64,000 nucleotides of DNA from Hirundichthys speculiger. Its lineage: Eukaryota; Chordata; Actinopteri; Beloniformes; Exocoetidae. Of this stretch, positions 1 through 13,726 are shown piece by piece. Below the pieces are notes generated by a model. It made no database searches. It saw nothing but the letters and a program-made list of their open reading frames with translations, and was not told the origin of the DNA. The stretch is from assembly GCA_018398805.1 (NCBI GenBank), contig JAGFBZ010000853.1:1-64000 (forward strand). The letters are read 5' to 3'. How positions within the stretch are numbered: position 1 is the stretch's first letter; every line of letters starts with the position of its first letter. The position numbers and the translations under genes are program-made.

Positions 1-87
1 GTGTTGACCCAGAAGTGCCTGCACTGAAAAAAACAAGTTAAAAAACTGCAAAATCAGCTGACTCCCAAAAAGTCCAGAGCATCTGAC

Positions 88-3000
88 ATGCCGGCTGCAG
101 CTTTAAAAATTGAGCCAGTCAGACAAGCTCAGAGTGGATTCAGGCAGCGAGCTGTTAGCGATCCAGATGTAAATTTCTGTTATCTTTGTGGTGAGCCTGG
201 GCACTTTTCTGCCAAATGTAGAAATCCAGAGAATCAGAGCAGAGTGATTCAACAGCTGATCAAATCCTTAAGAAAAGCCAAACAGGGTGAGCCTGCACCA
301 CAGACAGAAAGTGACCACACAGTCTGCGCGGTGAAGAAAAGCGAAGTGATCACTCTTAAACGGGACATTCCCCAAGGGCTGATTGGGCCTCCTTCCATTG
401 TTCCCGTTAAGATCAATGGTGTGCAGTGTGACGCCCTTCTTGACAGTGGTTCGCAGGTCACAATCATCTTTGAACAGTGGTACAAGCTTCACTTACCTCA
501 TGTGCCGATTCAGCCAGTGTCTGGGTTAGCTATATGGGGGTTGAGTGATACAAGCTATCCCTATTTGGGATACGTGGTGGTGGATATGGAGTTTTCTGAG
601 ACCATGACGGGTGTAAAGGAGGCCATCTCTGTCTTGGCTCTGATTTGTCCAAGCCTACAAAGTCCGGAGCAGACCCCTGTCATCCTTGGCACCAATGCCA
701 ATCTGTTCCAGAGGCTAGCCAAGCTGTGCAGAGACACAGCCGGGGTGGACATTGGTCAGACTTTGGGCATCAAAGCTAAGACTCCTATCTCTCTTCCAGT
801 CCAGTCACCTCCTGATGGAGAAGATGACGATGTTGGTAATGTGAAATGGATGGGTCCAGGGCCTCTTAACTTACCGCCTGGGGGTGAGTGTTGTGTCATT
901 TGTGAAGTTGAGTTGAAGAAGTCTGCGGGCAAAGATATGCTGATGGTGGAAGCTTCACCACTCACTCCCTTGCCATCTGGAGTACTGCTGCAGTCCATGG
1001 TTGCTCCAGGTAGGGACCTCGATGTCAATCACTTCACTGTGTTGATCCACAACACGTCTTTGAGAGACACAGTCATCCCTGTTGGGACAGTCATAGGTCA
1101 ACTTTGTCCAGTTGATACAGTCGTTCCATCCCAGAGGATTGAAGCCGAGACTGTGACTACACCCACACAGTTGGATCCTCAGCTGATTCAGTTTGGCGAC
1201 TCCCCGATCCCTCAGCAGTGGAAGGATCGTCTTCGCCAAAAGTTGAGTGAGCGAGCTAGTGTGTTTTCCCTGCACAAATGGGACGTTGGTCTGGCACGAG
1301 ATGTCGAGCATCACATTCGGCTAAATGACCCCAAGCCGTTCAGAGAGCGTTCGAGGCGCTTGGCGCCGGCTGACATAGACGATGTGCGTAAGCATCTGCG
1401 GGAGTTGCTGCAGGCCGGTATAATTAAGGAGTCTCGGAGCCAGTACGCATCGCCGATCGTGATCGCCAGAAAGAAAAATGGGCGTATCAGAATGTGTATT
1501 GACTATCGGACCTTGAACCGACGTACAACTCCCGACCAGTACACTACTCCCCGCATCGATGATGCGCTTGACTGTCTGTCAGGGAGCAAGTGGTTTTCCG
1601 TCCTTGACCTGAGAAGCGGATATTACCAGATTGCCATGGCGGAAGAGGACAAAGAAAAGACTGCATTCATTTGTCCTCTGGGCTTTTATCAATTTGAAAG
1701 AATGCCCCAGGGCATCACGGGGGCTCCCGCAACGTTCCAAAGACTTATGGAAAAAGCGGTGGGTGACATGAACCTTCTTCAGGTTCTGGTCTACTTGGAC
1801 GATCTTATCGTCTTTGGCCGTTCATTGGAGGAGCACGAGGACCGTCTTTTGCGGGTGTTAGACAGGCTTGAAGAAGTGGGGTTGAAACTCTCCCTTGACA
1901 AGTGTCAGTTCTGTCAGCCACGTGTGAAGTATGTTGGACACATTGTGTCCGCTGATGGTGTCTCAACCGACCCAGACAAGATCCAAGCCGTAGCCAAGTG
2001 GCCTAAGCCCACTGACCTGAAATCTCTGCGCTCGTTCTTGGGGTTCTGTGGGTATTATCGTCGCTTTATAGCGAACTACTCCTCCATTGTCAGGCCTCTG
2101 ACCGAGCTGACAAAGGGCTACGCGCCGACCCAGCGTAGTAGAAAGACGAGTGTGCACAAGAACAAGACTTACTTGAAAGAGTCGGAACCATTCAATGAAA
2201 GATGGGATCAGTCTTGTACTGATGCTTTTAAAAGCATCATTCAGTGTCTGATAAACGCGCCAGTGTTGGCATTTGCAGATCCGGAAAAGCCGTATGTCCT
2301 GCATACGGATGCAAGTTTTAAAGGGGTAGGCGCCGTGCTTTACCAGGAACATCCTGAAGGGTTAAGACCTGTGGCCTTCGCCAGCAGAAAGTTGAGCTCA
2401 CCAGAACAACGATATCCGGTCCATCAACTTGAGTTCCTTGCACTGAAGTGGGCCGTTGTGGACAAATTTCACGACTACCTTTACGGGGTCAAGTTCACGG
2501 TGCGCACGGATAATAACCCCTTAACCTACGTGCTTTCTACGGCGAAACTCAACGCAACTGGTCATCGGTGGCTGGCTGCCTTGGCCACTTACGATTTTGA
2601 TGTACAGTACAGGCCGGGTAAAGCCAATACAGACGCTGATTTGTTGTCGCGCAACATAGCTGACCCAGCAGAGTGTCTGGAGTGGGAAAGCATGTCTCCC
2701 AGTGCTGTTAAGTCAATATGTCAGCGTGTGCAGGTTCAGGAAACTTCTGATGAGTCTCCCAGGTATGTGGACCAGTTAGGTGCATCACCAGCGGGTATCC
2801 CCGAAGTGTATGCTTTTCCTACTCAGCTGCACTCGAGTTCTCTTGAGCAGTTTTCAAAGTCTGACTTGGTCGAGGCTCAGAGGAAAGACAATGTACTTAA
2901 GCTTGTGATGGAGGCTGTGAAACATGGTGTTTGGCCTAGCGGCAGAGACATGAGTCCTGAGCTGAGGTTGTTCAAGAGAGAGGCAGGCAAATTGGTAGTC

Positions 3001-3222
3001 AGAGGTGGACTTCTTTTTCTCGTGTTGGCAAGAAAGCCAATGAGGACACAGTACAAATTGTACTGCCTGGTGAATTTCGTGGAAAGGTCTTGTTTGCTTT
3101 ACATGATGACATGGGCCATCTCGGCGTTGAGAGAGTCACCGACCTTCTCCGAGCTAGGTTCTACTGGCCCAGAATGGCCAATGATGTGGAGGACTATGTC
3201 AGGAATTGTGGATTGTGTGTGA
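88..3222 (+). pseudogene. gag C-terminus and pol (protease, RT, RNase H) of the Ty3/gypsy element
   Basis: The frame is open for about 1044 codons. A CX2CX4HX4C zinc knuckle of the gag nucleocapsid lies at residues 31-44 (C31, C34, H39, C44). A retroviral-type aspartic protease motif, DSGS, starts at D119. Reverse transcriptase follows, with the catalytic YLDD box at residues 569-572 (bases 1792-1803). RNase H begins near its first acidic residue, TDAS, with D741. The ATG at 88 is only the first Met after a stop at 25-27; gag is expected to continue upstream in another frame across the A7 run at 27-33, so 88 is probably not a true start. The last roughly 65 codons, from about 3019, are out of frame and carry no conserved sequence, because the integrase frame takes over by a one-base shift. 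Confidence 0.9.
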
Positions 3223-4679
3223 CTCGCAAAACTCCTTGCAAGAAAGCTGCCCCCTTGCATCACATTGTCAGCAGTGGTCCTATGGATCTGGTGTGTATTG
3301 ATTTCTTGTCAATGGAGCCTGACTCCCGAGGCATTGGAAATGTTTTGATAGTGACAGATCACTTCACTAGGTATGCTCAAGCGTTTCCCGCAAAAAATCA
3401 GAAAGCGTTGACTGTAGCAAAAATCCTAGTTGAGAAGTATTTTGTGCACTATGGGCTACCGACAAGGATCCATTCTGACCAGGGTAGGGATTTCGAATCC
3501 AGGCTTATAAGAGAGCTTTTGACAATCTTGGGCATTTGGAAATCGAGAACTACTCCGTATCATCCCCAAGGGGATCCTCAGCCCGAACGCTTTAATCGTA
3601 CATTGCTCTCCATGCTTGCCACCTTGGGTCAAGAGAAAAAAAGGTCATGGAGTCAGCATGTGGCTGCATTGGTGCATGCCTACAATACTAAAAGCGACGC
3701 AACAGGGTACTCTCCCTATTACCTCATGTTCGGTAGGGAGGCGAGGCTCCCGGTAGACCTGTGTTTTAGAGCATCAGATGACGAAAGTGATGAGAAGAGT
3801 CATTACAAGTATGTAGACAGCTTGAAACGTGACTTGCAAAGAGCTTACCAGCTTGCTAGTCAGACCGCAGAGAAGTCTCACCTGCGCAACAAGAGAGCAT
3901 ATGATCAAAAGGTCAGTTTGCAAAACATCCAGGAGGGAGATCGTGTTCTCCTGAGAAATTTGGGCTTAAAGGGGAAACACAAGCTTGTGAGTCGGTGGGG
4001 TTCTACACCTTATGTAGTGGTGAGTAAACTGCCAAACCTACCTGTATTCCGGGTGAGGCCTGAGGGAGGAAAAGGGGGTGTAAAAACAATCCATCGCAAC
4101 CATCTCTTACCTGTAGGACAGTCTGTGCGGATACCCAAGGGTCAGAGTGAGGAAGAGGTTCCGGTGAGACCTAAAACAAGATCAGCAAGAACAGGAAACA
4201 GGAAGCAGAGAACAAAACCAACAAAGCAGATCTGTGAGGTAACAGAGTCTTCTTCAGATGTTGAGATTGATAGACCTCATAGAAACTACAGAGCTTGTAT
4301 AGACTCTTTGCTGAAAAGACAACATACTGCTGTAACAAGAGAGTCCGTAAGTTCAGAGGGAGAAGTTGTCAGGGATTTCACTCGAGAAAGCTCAGCTGAT
4401 GAGAGTGAAACAGGGCCGGATGAGCCAGGAAGTCAGGTTGAAACAGATGAGTCTGTTGACTCTAAGTCAGAGAGTGAGGTTAGCAGATGTCCAGTCAGAA
4501 TACCAAAAGCAAAACCAAACTCGCAACCAAAACCAGACAGGGTACTGAGACCAAGGTCAACTGAGAAAAGACAAGTAAAACCAGTACTCAGACTCACTTA
4601 TGATGAGCCAGGCAAGGCCAGTGAGCAACCAATCACAATAGTTCATAGAGGTATCATCATTAAGCTAGGTAAAAAGTAG
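3021..4679 (+). pseudogene. Integrase and C-terminal tail of the Ty3/gypsy element, shifted frame
   Basis: This frame (ending in TAG at 4677-4679) continues pol after a one-base frame change near 3010-3021. Counting residues from the leucine codon at 3090, an HHCC zinc-binding motif is visible (H5, H10, C40, C43). The integrase core follows with D71, D130 and E166; the last two are 35 residues apart, the classical D,D-35-E spacing. A C-terminal region rich in Lys, Arg, Glu and Ser follows. The codon at 3090 is TTG, not ATG, so this is not an independent gene. All catalytic acids are present; only the frame break argues against function. A programmed frameshift at this point would be unusual for the family, so a simple indel is the more likely explanation. 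Confidence 0.88.
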
Positions 4680-4783
4680 TTCAGAGGTATGCCTATAGTG
4701 TGTATGACACAGTTATAGTTGTTCGTTGTTGTTTATTAAAATGTTGTCTGATGAGGACATCTAGACGGTTAATAAGGGGGGGA

Positions 4784-6165
4784 TGTAACCCTGTTAAAAA
4801 TATAAATATATAAATATTTGGAATAAAAAAGCACTCACTCTATTTATTTTTCATGGTTGTTTTATTTTTTATATTTCATGTAACAAATGTATATTTTTGT
4901 TTTAAAGAATGTGAAACGTAATATTTACAAGTGAAAATATATTTTATTTTGAGTTTACTTGTTGTAAGGTATATCCAATCAGTGATCGAGGTTATTGTGA
5001 GGGGCTGGAGAAGGGAGTTGACCGCGAGAGACGAGAGAGACGAAAAGAGACGAGAGAGACGAGAGAGTGGAGAACGGACAGCGCTTCGTGGTGGCACGAG
5101 CCTGCGGCCAGAAAAGACTCTGAACGGGAACTGGTTGAAGCTGGTGCACAGGAGATATCGGGCAGAACATCTCCGAGTAAGTGCATTGTGGACTTAACCT
5201 GTAGCCGGGTGGAAACGGGGCCGACGCGTGAGAGAAATACTCCACGCGCAGCACAGCTACAGTTAGCCTAGCTCGGGCTAACTAGACTGAAGTCACGTAG
5301 CCGCAAGGAAGCTAACCCAGCACTCTCGGTCGACAAAGTGGACGGCTGTCCCCGTGGTAACGGAGCTGCAGGAGCTACCGAGCATCTGAGTGTGTCTGGA
5401 AAAGACAGCACGTGGGCTGGAGTGATTCGTCGTCGAGGGACCGTGTTCGAGCAGACCGCTGTCGGAGCAGCCGGGCCTGGACGAGGCCCGCGGACGAGGC
5501 CCGGAGTTCAATATCAGTGAGCAGTGAGTTCAATATCACCGGTGATTGTCTTTCTGGCGGCGCCAGACGCAGAGCAGCCAAGTTGGGTTGAGGCTCCACC
5601 GATCCCAAGCAACGACTCAGGCCTGCAACGGTTAACTGACTAAAGGGTACCCATTATATTTATTTTTATTTTCATTTACTTAAAAGAAGAGTGCCGGCTT
5701 TAGGTTAGAGGTTAAAAAGTGCATATTTGAGTTGCACATATTTTTGGGTTATTATTGCATATTTGAGTTGCACATATTTTTGAGTTATTATTGCATATTG
5801 AATGCACAGGTGTTGAGTTATTTTTTTTATTTTTATTTTTGAAACATTGAAGTGACTTTTGTGTTAAAGAAACCATTTCAGCAAGTTTTATTGAAGGACT
5901 CTGAGTTAACAGGGAATTAGAAGTAACTGGAAATACTAATGTTATTGTTTGTTTTAATTTTTATGTTCATCGTTCAACTGCTTTGTTATTGAATACAATT
6001 TACTAAAGTAAAGAAATTCATTTCAGTTGCAATTCTTTTATTTATCTTGTTGGCTAAGGTTTGAGTGATTTGAGTGTTTTATTAGCTTATCTGAAGGTGA
6101 GGCTCTTAGGTAGGAAAAACACATCTTGTTGTTTGTTCATCCAGGTGTAGCAGGGTTAAATAGAA
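4784..6165 (+). repeat. 3' LTR of the Ty3/gypsy element (3' end approximate)
   Basis: A purine tract (AATAAGGGGGGGA, 4771-4783) is followed at once by TGTAACCCTGTT, the expected start of an LTR. A near-complement, AGCAGGGTTAAA, occurs around 6150-6162 and is the best candidate for the other end. The LTR would be about 1.4 kb. It contains a CpG-rich block (about 5000-5640) with GAGA-rich DNA near 5025-5070, then AT-rich DNA. A second related motif (GCAGCAGGGATAAA) at about 6210-6225 makes the exact end uncertain. Confidence 0.6.
5721..5808. repeat. 36-bp tandem repeat within the LTR
   Basis: Two copies of a 36-bp unit starting GCATATTTGAGTTGCACATA lie head to tail (5721-5756 and 5757-5792) with one base difference visible. 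A third, partial copy begins at 5793. Tandem duplications are common in LTR U3/R regions. Confidence 0.8.
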
Positions 6166-6392
6166 GTTAAAACTGTAATAAAAACATTTCATTGCTATTT
6201 CATTCTAGGTGCAGCAGGGATAAATTGAAGTTTACACTATAAAAAAACAGTGGGTTAAATAAAAGAATACATAATACAGTTCATAAAGCCGGGTATCAGC
6301 ACAGTTACTTACCTGTATTACTAACTTTGAAGAAAGCTATTTTTTTTTTACTAAAAGAACTCGGGGAGCGCACCTCCTTAAAATAGACCTGA

Positions 6393-6451
6393 CGTCTAGA
6401 GGGCGCTACACACAGAAAAACAAGATGGCGCCGGGAGACTTGGTGACGTCA
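6393..6451 (+). promoter_or_regulatory. CpG-rich cluster of CTCF-like, YY1-like and CRE motifs
   Basis: Just before the minisatellite is a short CpG-rich segment in AT-rich surroundings. It holds AGAGGGCGCT (6398-6407), which matches the core of the CTCF consensus; CAAGATGGCG (6421-6430), which matches YY1; and the full cAMP-response palindrome TGACGTCA (6444-6451). Motif matches are read directly, while use as a regulatory site is inference. It may be a remnant of a promoter carried by a mobile element. Confidence 0.35.
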
Positions 6452-6456
6452 AATTT

Positions 6457-7545
6457 TCATTCCATATATTCAGACTTCATTCCATATATTCAAGTTTCAT
6501 TCCATATATTCAGACTTTCATTCCATATATTCAAGATTCATTCCATATATTCAATATTCATTCCATATATTCAAGTTTCATTCCATATATTCAGACTTTC
6601 ATTCCATATATTCAAGTTTCATTCCATATATTCAGACTTTCATTCCATATATTCAGACATTCATTCCATATATTCAAGATTAATTCCATATATTCAAGTT
6701 TCATTCCATAAATTCAGACTTTCATTCCATATATTCAGACTTCATTCCATATATTCAAGTTTCATTCCATATATTTAGACTTTCATTCCATATATTCAGA
6801 CTTCATTCCATATATTCAAGTTTCATTCCATATATTCAGACTTTCATTCCATATATTCAAACTTCATTCCATATATTCAGACTTTCATTCCATATATTCA
6901 GACTTTCATTCCATATATTCAAACTTCATTCCATATATTCAGACTTTCATTCCATATATTCAGACTTTCATTCCATATATTCAGACTTTCATTCCATATA
7001 TTCAAACTTCATTCCATATATTCAGACTTTCATTCCATATATTCAAGATTCATTCCATATATTCAGACTTTCATTCCATATATCATTTTCATTCCATATT
7101 TCAAACTTCATTCATTCCATATATTCAGACTTTCATTCCATATATTCAGACTTTCATTCCATATATTCAAACTTCATTCCATATATTCAGACTTTCATTC
7201 CATATATTTAGACTTTCATTCCATATATTCAAACTTCATTTCATATATTCAAGATTCATTCCATATATTCAAGATTCATTCCATATATTCAGACTTTCAT
7301 TCCATATATTCAAACTTCATTCCATATATTCAGACTTTCATTCCATATATTCAAACTTCATTCCATATATTCAGACTTTCATTCCATATATTCAAGATTC
7401 ATTCGATATATTCAGACTTTCATTCCATATATTCAAACTTCATTCCATATATTCAGACTTTCATTCCATATATTCAAACTTCATTCCATATATTCAGACT
7501 TTCATTCCATATATTCAAGTTTCATTCCATATATTCAAACTTTTA
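6457..7545. repeat. Minisatellite, about 53 units of 20-21 bp
   Basis: The unit is CATTCCATATATTC followed by a variable tail: AGACTTT, AGACTT, AAACTT, AAGTTT or AAGATT. I counted about 53 units, nearly all 20 or 21 bp. AAGTTT tails dominate before about 6850; AAACTT tails appear only after that, alternating with AGACTTT as a 41-bp dimer in the last third. The open frame across 6425-6778 is only the repeat read as codons. There are no unique spacers, so it is not CRISPR-like. Confidence 0.95.
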
Positions 7546-8419
7546 TATTATATATCTTAATTTCCTGGACGGCTTGCCATAATATATATATATATATATA
7601 TACACACATGGACAAAATTGTTGGTACCCCTCAGTTAAAGAAGGAAAAACCCACAATTCTCACTGAAATCACTTGAAACTTACAAAAGTAACAATAAATA
7701 AAAATTTATTGAAAATCAAATAATGAAAATCAGCCATCACTTTTGAATTGTTGATTAACATAATTATTTAAAAAAACAAACTAATGAAATAGGGCTGGAC
7801 AAAAATGATGGTACCTCTATAAAAGATTGAAAACTATTTGACCAGAGTGACATGATTAACTCAGGTGTGTCCTTTAATTGACATCACAGGTGTTTCCAAA
7901 CTCATAATCAGTCAGTCTGCCTATTTAAAGGCAGACAAGTAGTCACTCTGCTGTTTGGTGAAAAGGTGTGTACCACACTGAACATGGACAACAGAAAGCG
8001 AAGGAGAGAATTGTCCCAGGACATCCGAAAAAAAATTATAGACAAACATCTTAAAGGTAAAGGCTATAAGACCATCTCTAAACAGCTTGAAGTTCCCGTG
8101 ACAACAGTGGCTCATATTATTCAGAAGTTCAAGACCCACGGGACAGTAGCCAACCTCCCTGGACGTGGCCGCAAGAGGAAAACTGATGACAAATTGAAGA
8201 GACGGATCGTTCGAATTGTATCCAAAGAGCCCAGAACAACCTCCAAAGAAATTAAAGGTGAACTCCAAGGCCAAGGTACATCAGTGTCAGATCGCACCAT
8301 TCGTCGTTGTTTGAGCCAAAGTGGACTTCATGGGAGATGACACCACTGCTGAAAAAAATCATAAAAAAGCGAGACTGGAATTTGCAAAAATGCATGTTGA
8401 CAAGCCACAAAGCTTCTGA

Positions 8420-10190
<1,771 letters not shown>

Positions 10191-10597
10191 AACATCTGTG
10201 GAAGGAGCTGAAACATGCCATTTGGAGAAGACACCCATCAAACCTGAGACAACTGGAGCAGTTTGCTCATGAGGAGTGGGCCAAAATACCTGTTGCCAGC
10301 TTCAGAACGCTCATTGACAAATACAGAAATCGTTTAATTGCAGTGATTGCTTCAAAAGGTTGTGCAACAAAATATTAAGTTATAGGTACCATCATTTTTG
10401 TCCAGCCCTATTTCATTAATTTGTTTTTTTAAATAATTATGTTAATCAACAATTCAAAAGTGATGGCTGATTTTGATTATTTGATTTTCAATAAATTTTT
10501 ATTTATTGTTACTTTTGTAAGTTTCAAGTGATTTCAGTGAGAATTGTGGGTTTTTCCTTCTTTAACTGAGGGGTACCAACAATTTTGTCCACGTGTG

Positions 10598-11365
<768 letters not shown>

Positions 11366-11825
11366 CCAAATGGCGGACCTCGGTCCGGATCTGGACCAAG
11401 TAAAGGTTCTGTCCGGACCAGTAATCAGTGCCACATAAATACCTCAAAATAAATCGCTTAATTTTTTCCCAGTGCCTGGGGAAAACCGTAAGCGCAGGTA
11501 AACTAGTTATTTGGGGCAATCACCAAACAAACGAGAGAGAAGAAGACATGGCATGCTTTAAGGTGCAAAAGGTTGGTGCTGAAAATCTACATTTCAAAAG
11601 TGAGTGGACGAATGAGTATGAATTTATTGTTCCAACCAGCAGTGGTAAACTATTATGCCTGATATGCTGTGAAACAGTGGCATTAATCAAAAGCGATAAT
11701 ATCAAGCGCTGCTACGAGACCAAACACAAGTTTTTTGACAAAATCTTTCCACCAAAGTCTGAAGTGAGAGCGTGGAAAATCAACGAGCTTCGGGCCCAGT
11801 ACGACAGTGTTACATGGTCAACTAG
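11366..11825 (+). mobile_element. hAT transposon 5' fragment with BED-finger transposase start
   Basis: The segment begins with a hAT-type end, CAGGGATCACCAAATGG, and after about 180 bp enters a transposase N-terminus (ATG 11548). The protein shows CLIC and ETKH blocks of a BED-type zinc finger, as in ZBED5/SCAND3-like hAT transposases. The His expected in RHYETKH is replaced by Cys, so the finger is damaged. Homology stops near 11815, where a different repeat begins. Confidence 0.65.
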
Positions 11826-12045
11826 AAAAGCACTCGGAGAGCACAGACCTCCACCAAGCGCAACAATTCAGGATTCAGGATTTCTTCTGGATCACACCCA
11901 AAATGAAATCAGTTCTTCCGTTTCACATTTCCGACAACTCCTGAAAATTTCATCAAAAATCCATCCATAAGCTTTTGAGTTATCTTGAACACAGACAGAT
12001 AAACGCTGGCAAAAACATAACCTCCTAGGCGGAAGTAAAAACTTC
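11821..12045 (+). repeat. Interspersed repeat beginning ACTAGAAAAGCACTCGGAGAG
   Basis: The same sequence recurs, partly, at about 33567-33610 and in reverse at about 38570-38850, both inside the foldback elements. It ends near the palindrome-like phrase CCTCCTAGGCGGA. This is a common type of fish genomic repeat, but I cannot name the family. Confidence 0.65.
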
Positions 12046-13709
12046 ATTATTCTTATGAGGTAAATAAGTTCGTAAAAAGTTGGCCTTCAATACCTCTTCA
12101 GCTGTTTTAATTTGACACCATTGTTGGGTTAATTGTCGTCAGGAAAGGAAAGAAGAACATATGAAGAGAAAAGGCACTTCTAAAAACTTTGTTTGCACCA
12201 TTTCAGGAAGAGGCACTTTTGATTTTATTATGAAGAAATATTTTTTATTAGTTGTAATGCAGGCCTCTAGTTCAGTGTTAGCTGCATGTGTCTCAATGTG
12301 AACACAAAAAATAAATGTTGAAATGACATGAAAATATATGATGGGATGCAACAGATATGTGGTTTGGACCTTGTGACAGAAGAAATTTTAGTGACTGGAC
12401 CCATTGGAGTTTTAATTGATTAACCCTGTTCTATGCCATAGCTGAGGACAAGATCGAGAGTGTCATTAATGGGTTTTTCGGTTTGAAATTAGATTTATTA
12501 ATGGGAGCAAAAATGAACAAATACAGGGTACAGTGTTGTAAGTTTATATAAAGATAAATGCAACAGATTGTTCTTTTCAGTGTTTAACTTGATACACAGC
12601 CAGATTGGGTTCGTACTGCAAGGAGGCAGTGCATTTAGTATCACCACTTTATGACTTCGCTAATCATTGACAGCTTCTGCAGGGTCCAGACGATACAATA
12701 AAGTCAGTAATACAGCAGAGAATACCCAAGTCCAGCCATAAATAGTCCAGGAAATTATACCTTGCTTCTCTCTGTTTAGCCAACACCCACTGGATATTGG
12801 AGGAGTAACCTACAGGTGACCACAGTTGAGGCTTGTTCATAGGTAATTACATAAGCTATCTGGGTGAGAAACACAAAGGAAGATACAAACACAAAGCTGT
12901 TTCGACAAAGCTTCTCACCTGCTGGTTGACCCATGCTCCACGTTTCTCAGTGAGCCAGTTAGGTAAGATTTCTGTCCTCATTTTAAACCATTATATATAC
13001 ATTTCAGTGGGAAGCTCTCTTCCAATTGAAAGGTTGGTGTTGGTGAAATGTCCTTGGGCAAGGCACCAAACCCCACATTGCCACTGATGGATTAACAAGT
13101 GTGTGAATTCATATATAATACAGAAAAAGCATTGCATTAGAAAAAGTTTCAAAAAGTGAACTCTGCAACTGAAAAGTACTGTATAAATGCGTATGCGTGT
13201 GCGCTGTTTTGCTGCTCAGTACTGACACTTCAGATGACTCAGAGAACCCTTGTTTACATGTAGGTTTCACTTAAAGAGACCACATTTAAACACTGGTTTA
13301 TGTATGACTCCTAAGGGATCTGCAGCAAACATTTTATTTGAATTTCACAGGAACATATGACATAATATGTGATTTTCCTCAGTTTCAGTTTCTCTCCTCA
13401 TTCCTCCTCTGTTGCTTGAAGCCTTGTCATCGTATTCCTGCATATGTAATGTATTAATTCTACAAAGGAGAATTACTTCATGAAGTCAAGCTGATTTTTT
13501 TTTGTGTGCCTGTGACTTAATTGTGCGGGGTGTTGAATGAATATGTCAGTAGGGAACCTTATATTGAATCAACATAAGGTTAAAAGGCCATTATATAACA
13601 TGTGACTCATGCGTAGCATGGCTCTTTCTCAAGTGTCACTCTGAAAACAAACCCCAAGTCAGTGCGTTCCCTATTAATGGATATTTTCTTTAATTCTTAA
13701 TTTAATCAG
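12046..13709. other. Upstream region of the calpain gene, no coding sequence seen
   Basis: No conserved coding frame is visible. A SINE-like fragment lies at 13022-13090. The 3' end, a T-rich stretch ending in TTTAATCAG (to 13709), looks like a splice acceptor 17 bases before the calpain ATG, so an upstream non-coding exon and the promoter may lie somewhere here or beyond; neither can be placed. Confidence 0.4.
13022..13090 (+). repeat. SINE-like fragment
   Basis: The phrase GTCCTTGGGCAAGGCACCAA followed by CCCCACATTGCC is typical of the body of tRNA-derived fish SINEs. The tRNA-like head is not seen here. A related head is at 62728-62850. Confidence 0.45.
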
Positions 13710-13726
13710 AGCCCAAAACTTCAGCA

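Larger units (their letters stand above)
1..6165 (+). mobile_element. Ty3/gypsy LTR retrotransposon, 3' part, decayed
   Basis: The window opens inside gag and runs through protease, reverse transcriptase, RNase H and integrase to a polypurine tract (4771-4783) and a 3' LTR. The order protease-RT-RNaseH-integrase is that of Ty3/gypsy (Metaviridae) elements. The 5' LTR and most of gag lie outside the window. The frame is broken at least twice: near the A7 run at 27-33, upstream of the zinc knuckle, and near 3010-3021, between RNase H and integrase. This copy is therefore unlikely to make a full polyprotein, although the rest of the coding region is strikingly open, which suggests a fairly young insertion. 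The 3' limit is approximate because no target duplication can be matched without the 5' end. Confidence 0.9.

Noticed and set aside
28..34. A AAA AAC heptamer as a programmed -1 frameshift site
   Set aside because: The upstream open frame does not place the heptamer in the phase needed for -1 slippage; the required change is +1 and lies inside gag, so an A-run indel fits better.
3090..3092. Integrase as a separate gene starting at 3090
   Set aside because: The codon is TTG, and homologous integrase sequence continues upstream to about 3021; it is the frameshifted end of pol.
6425..6778. 117-codon open frame
   Set aside because: Apart from a few codons it is only the minisatellite unit translated (HSIYSDF/IPYIQVS pattern).
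6457..7545. Regular short repeats resembling a CRISPR array
   Set aside because: The units are contiguous 20-21-bp tandem copies with no unique spacers, in a vertebrate context. It is a minisatellite.
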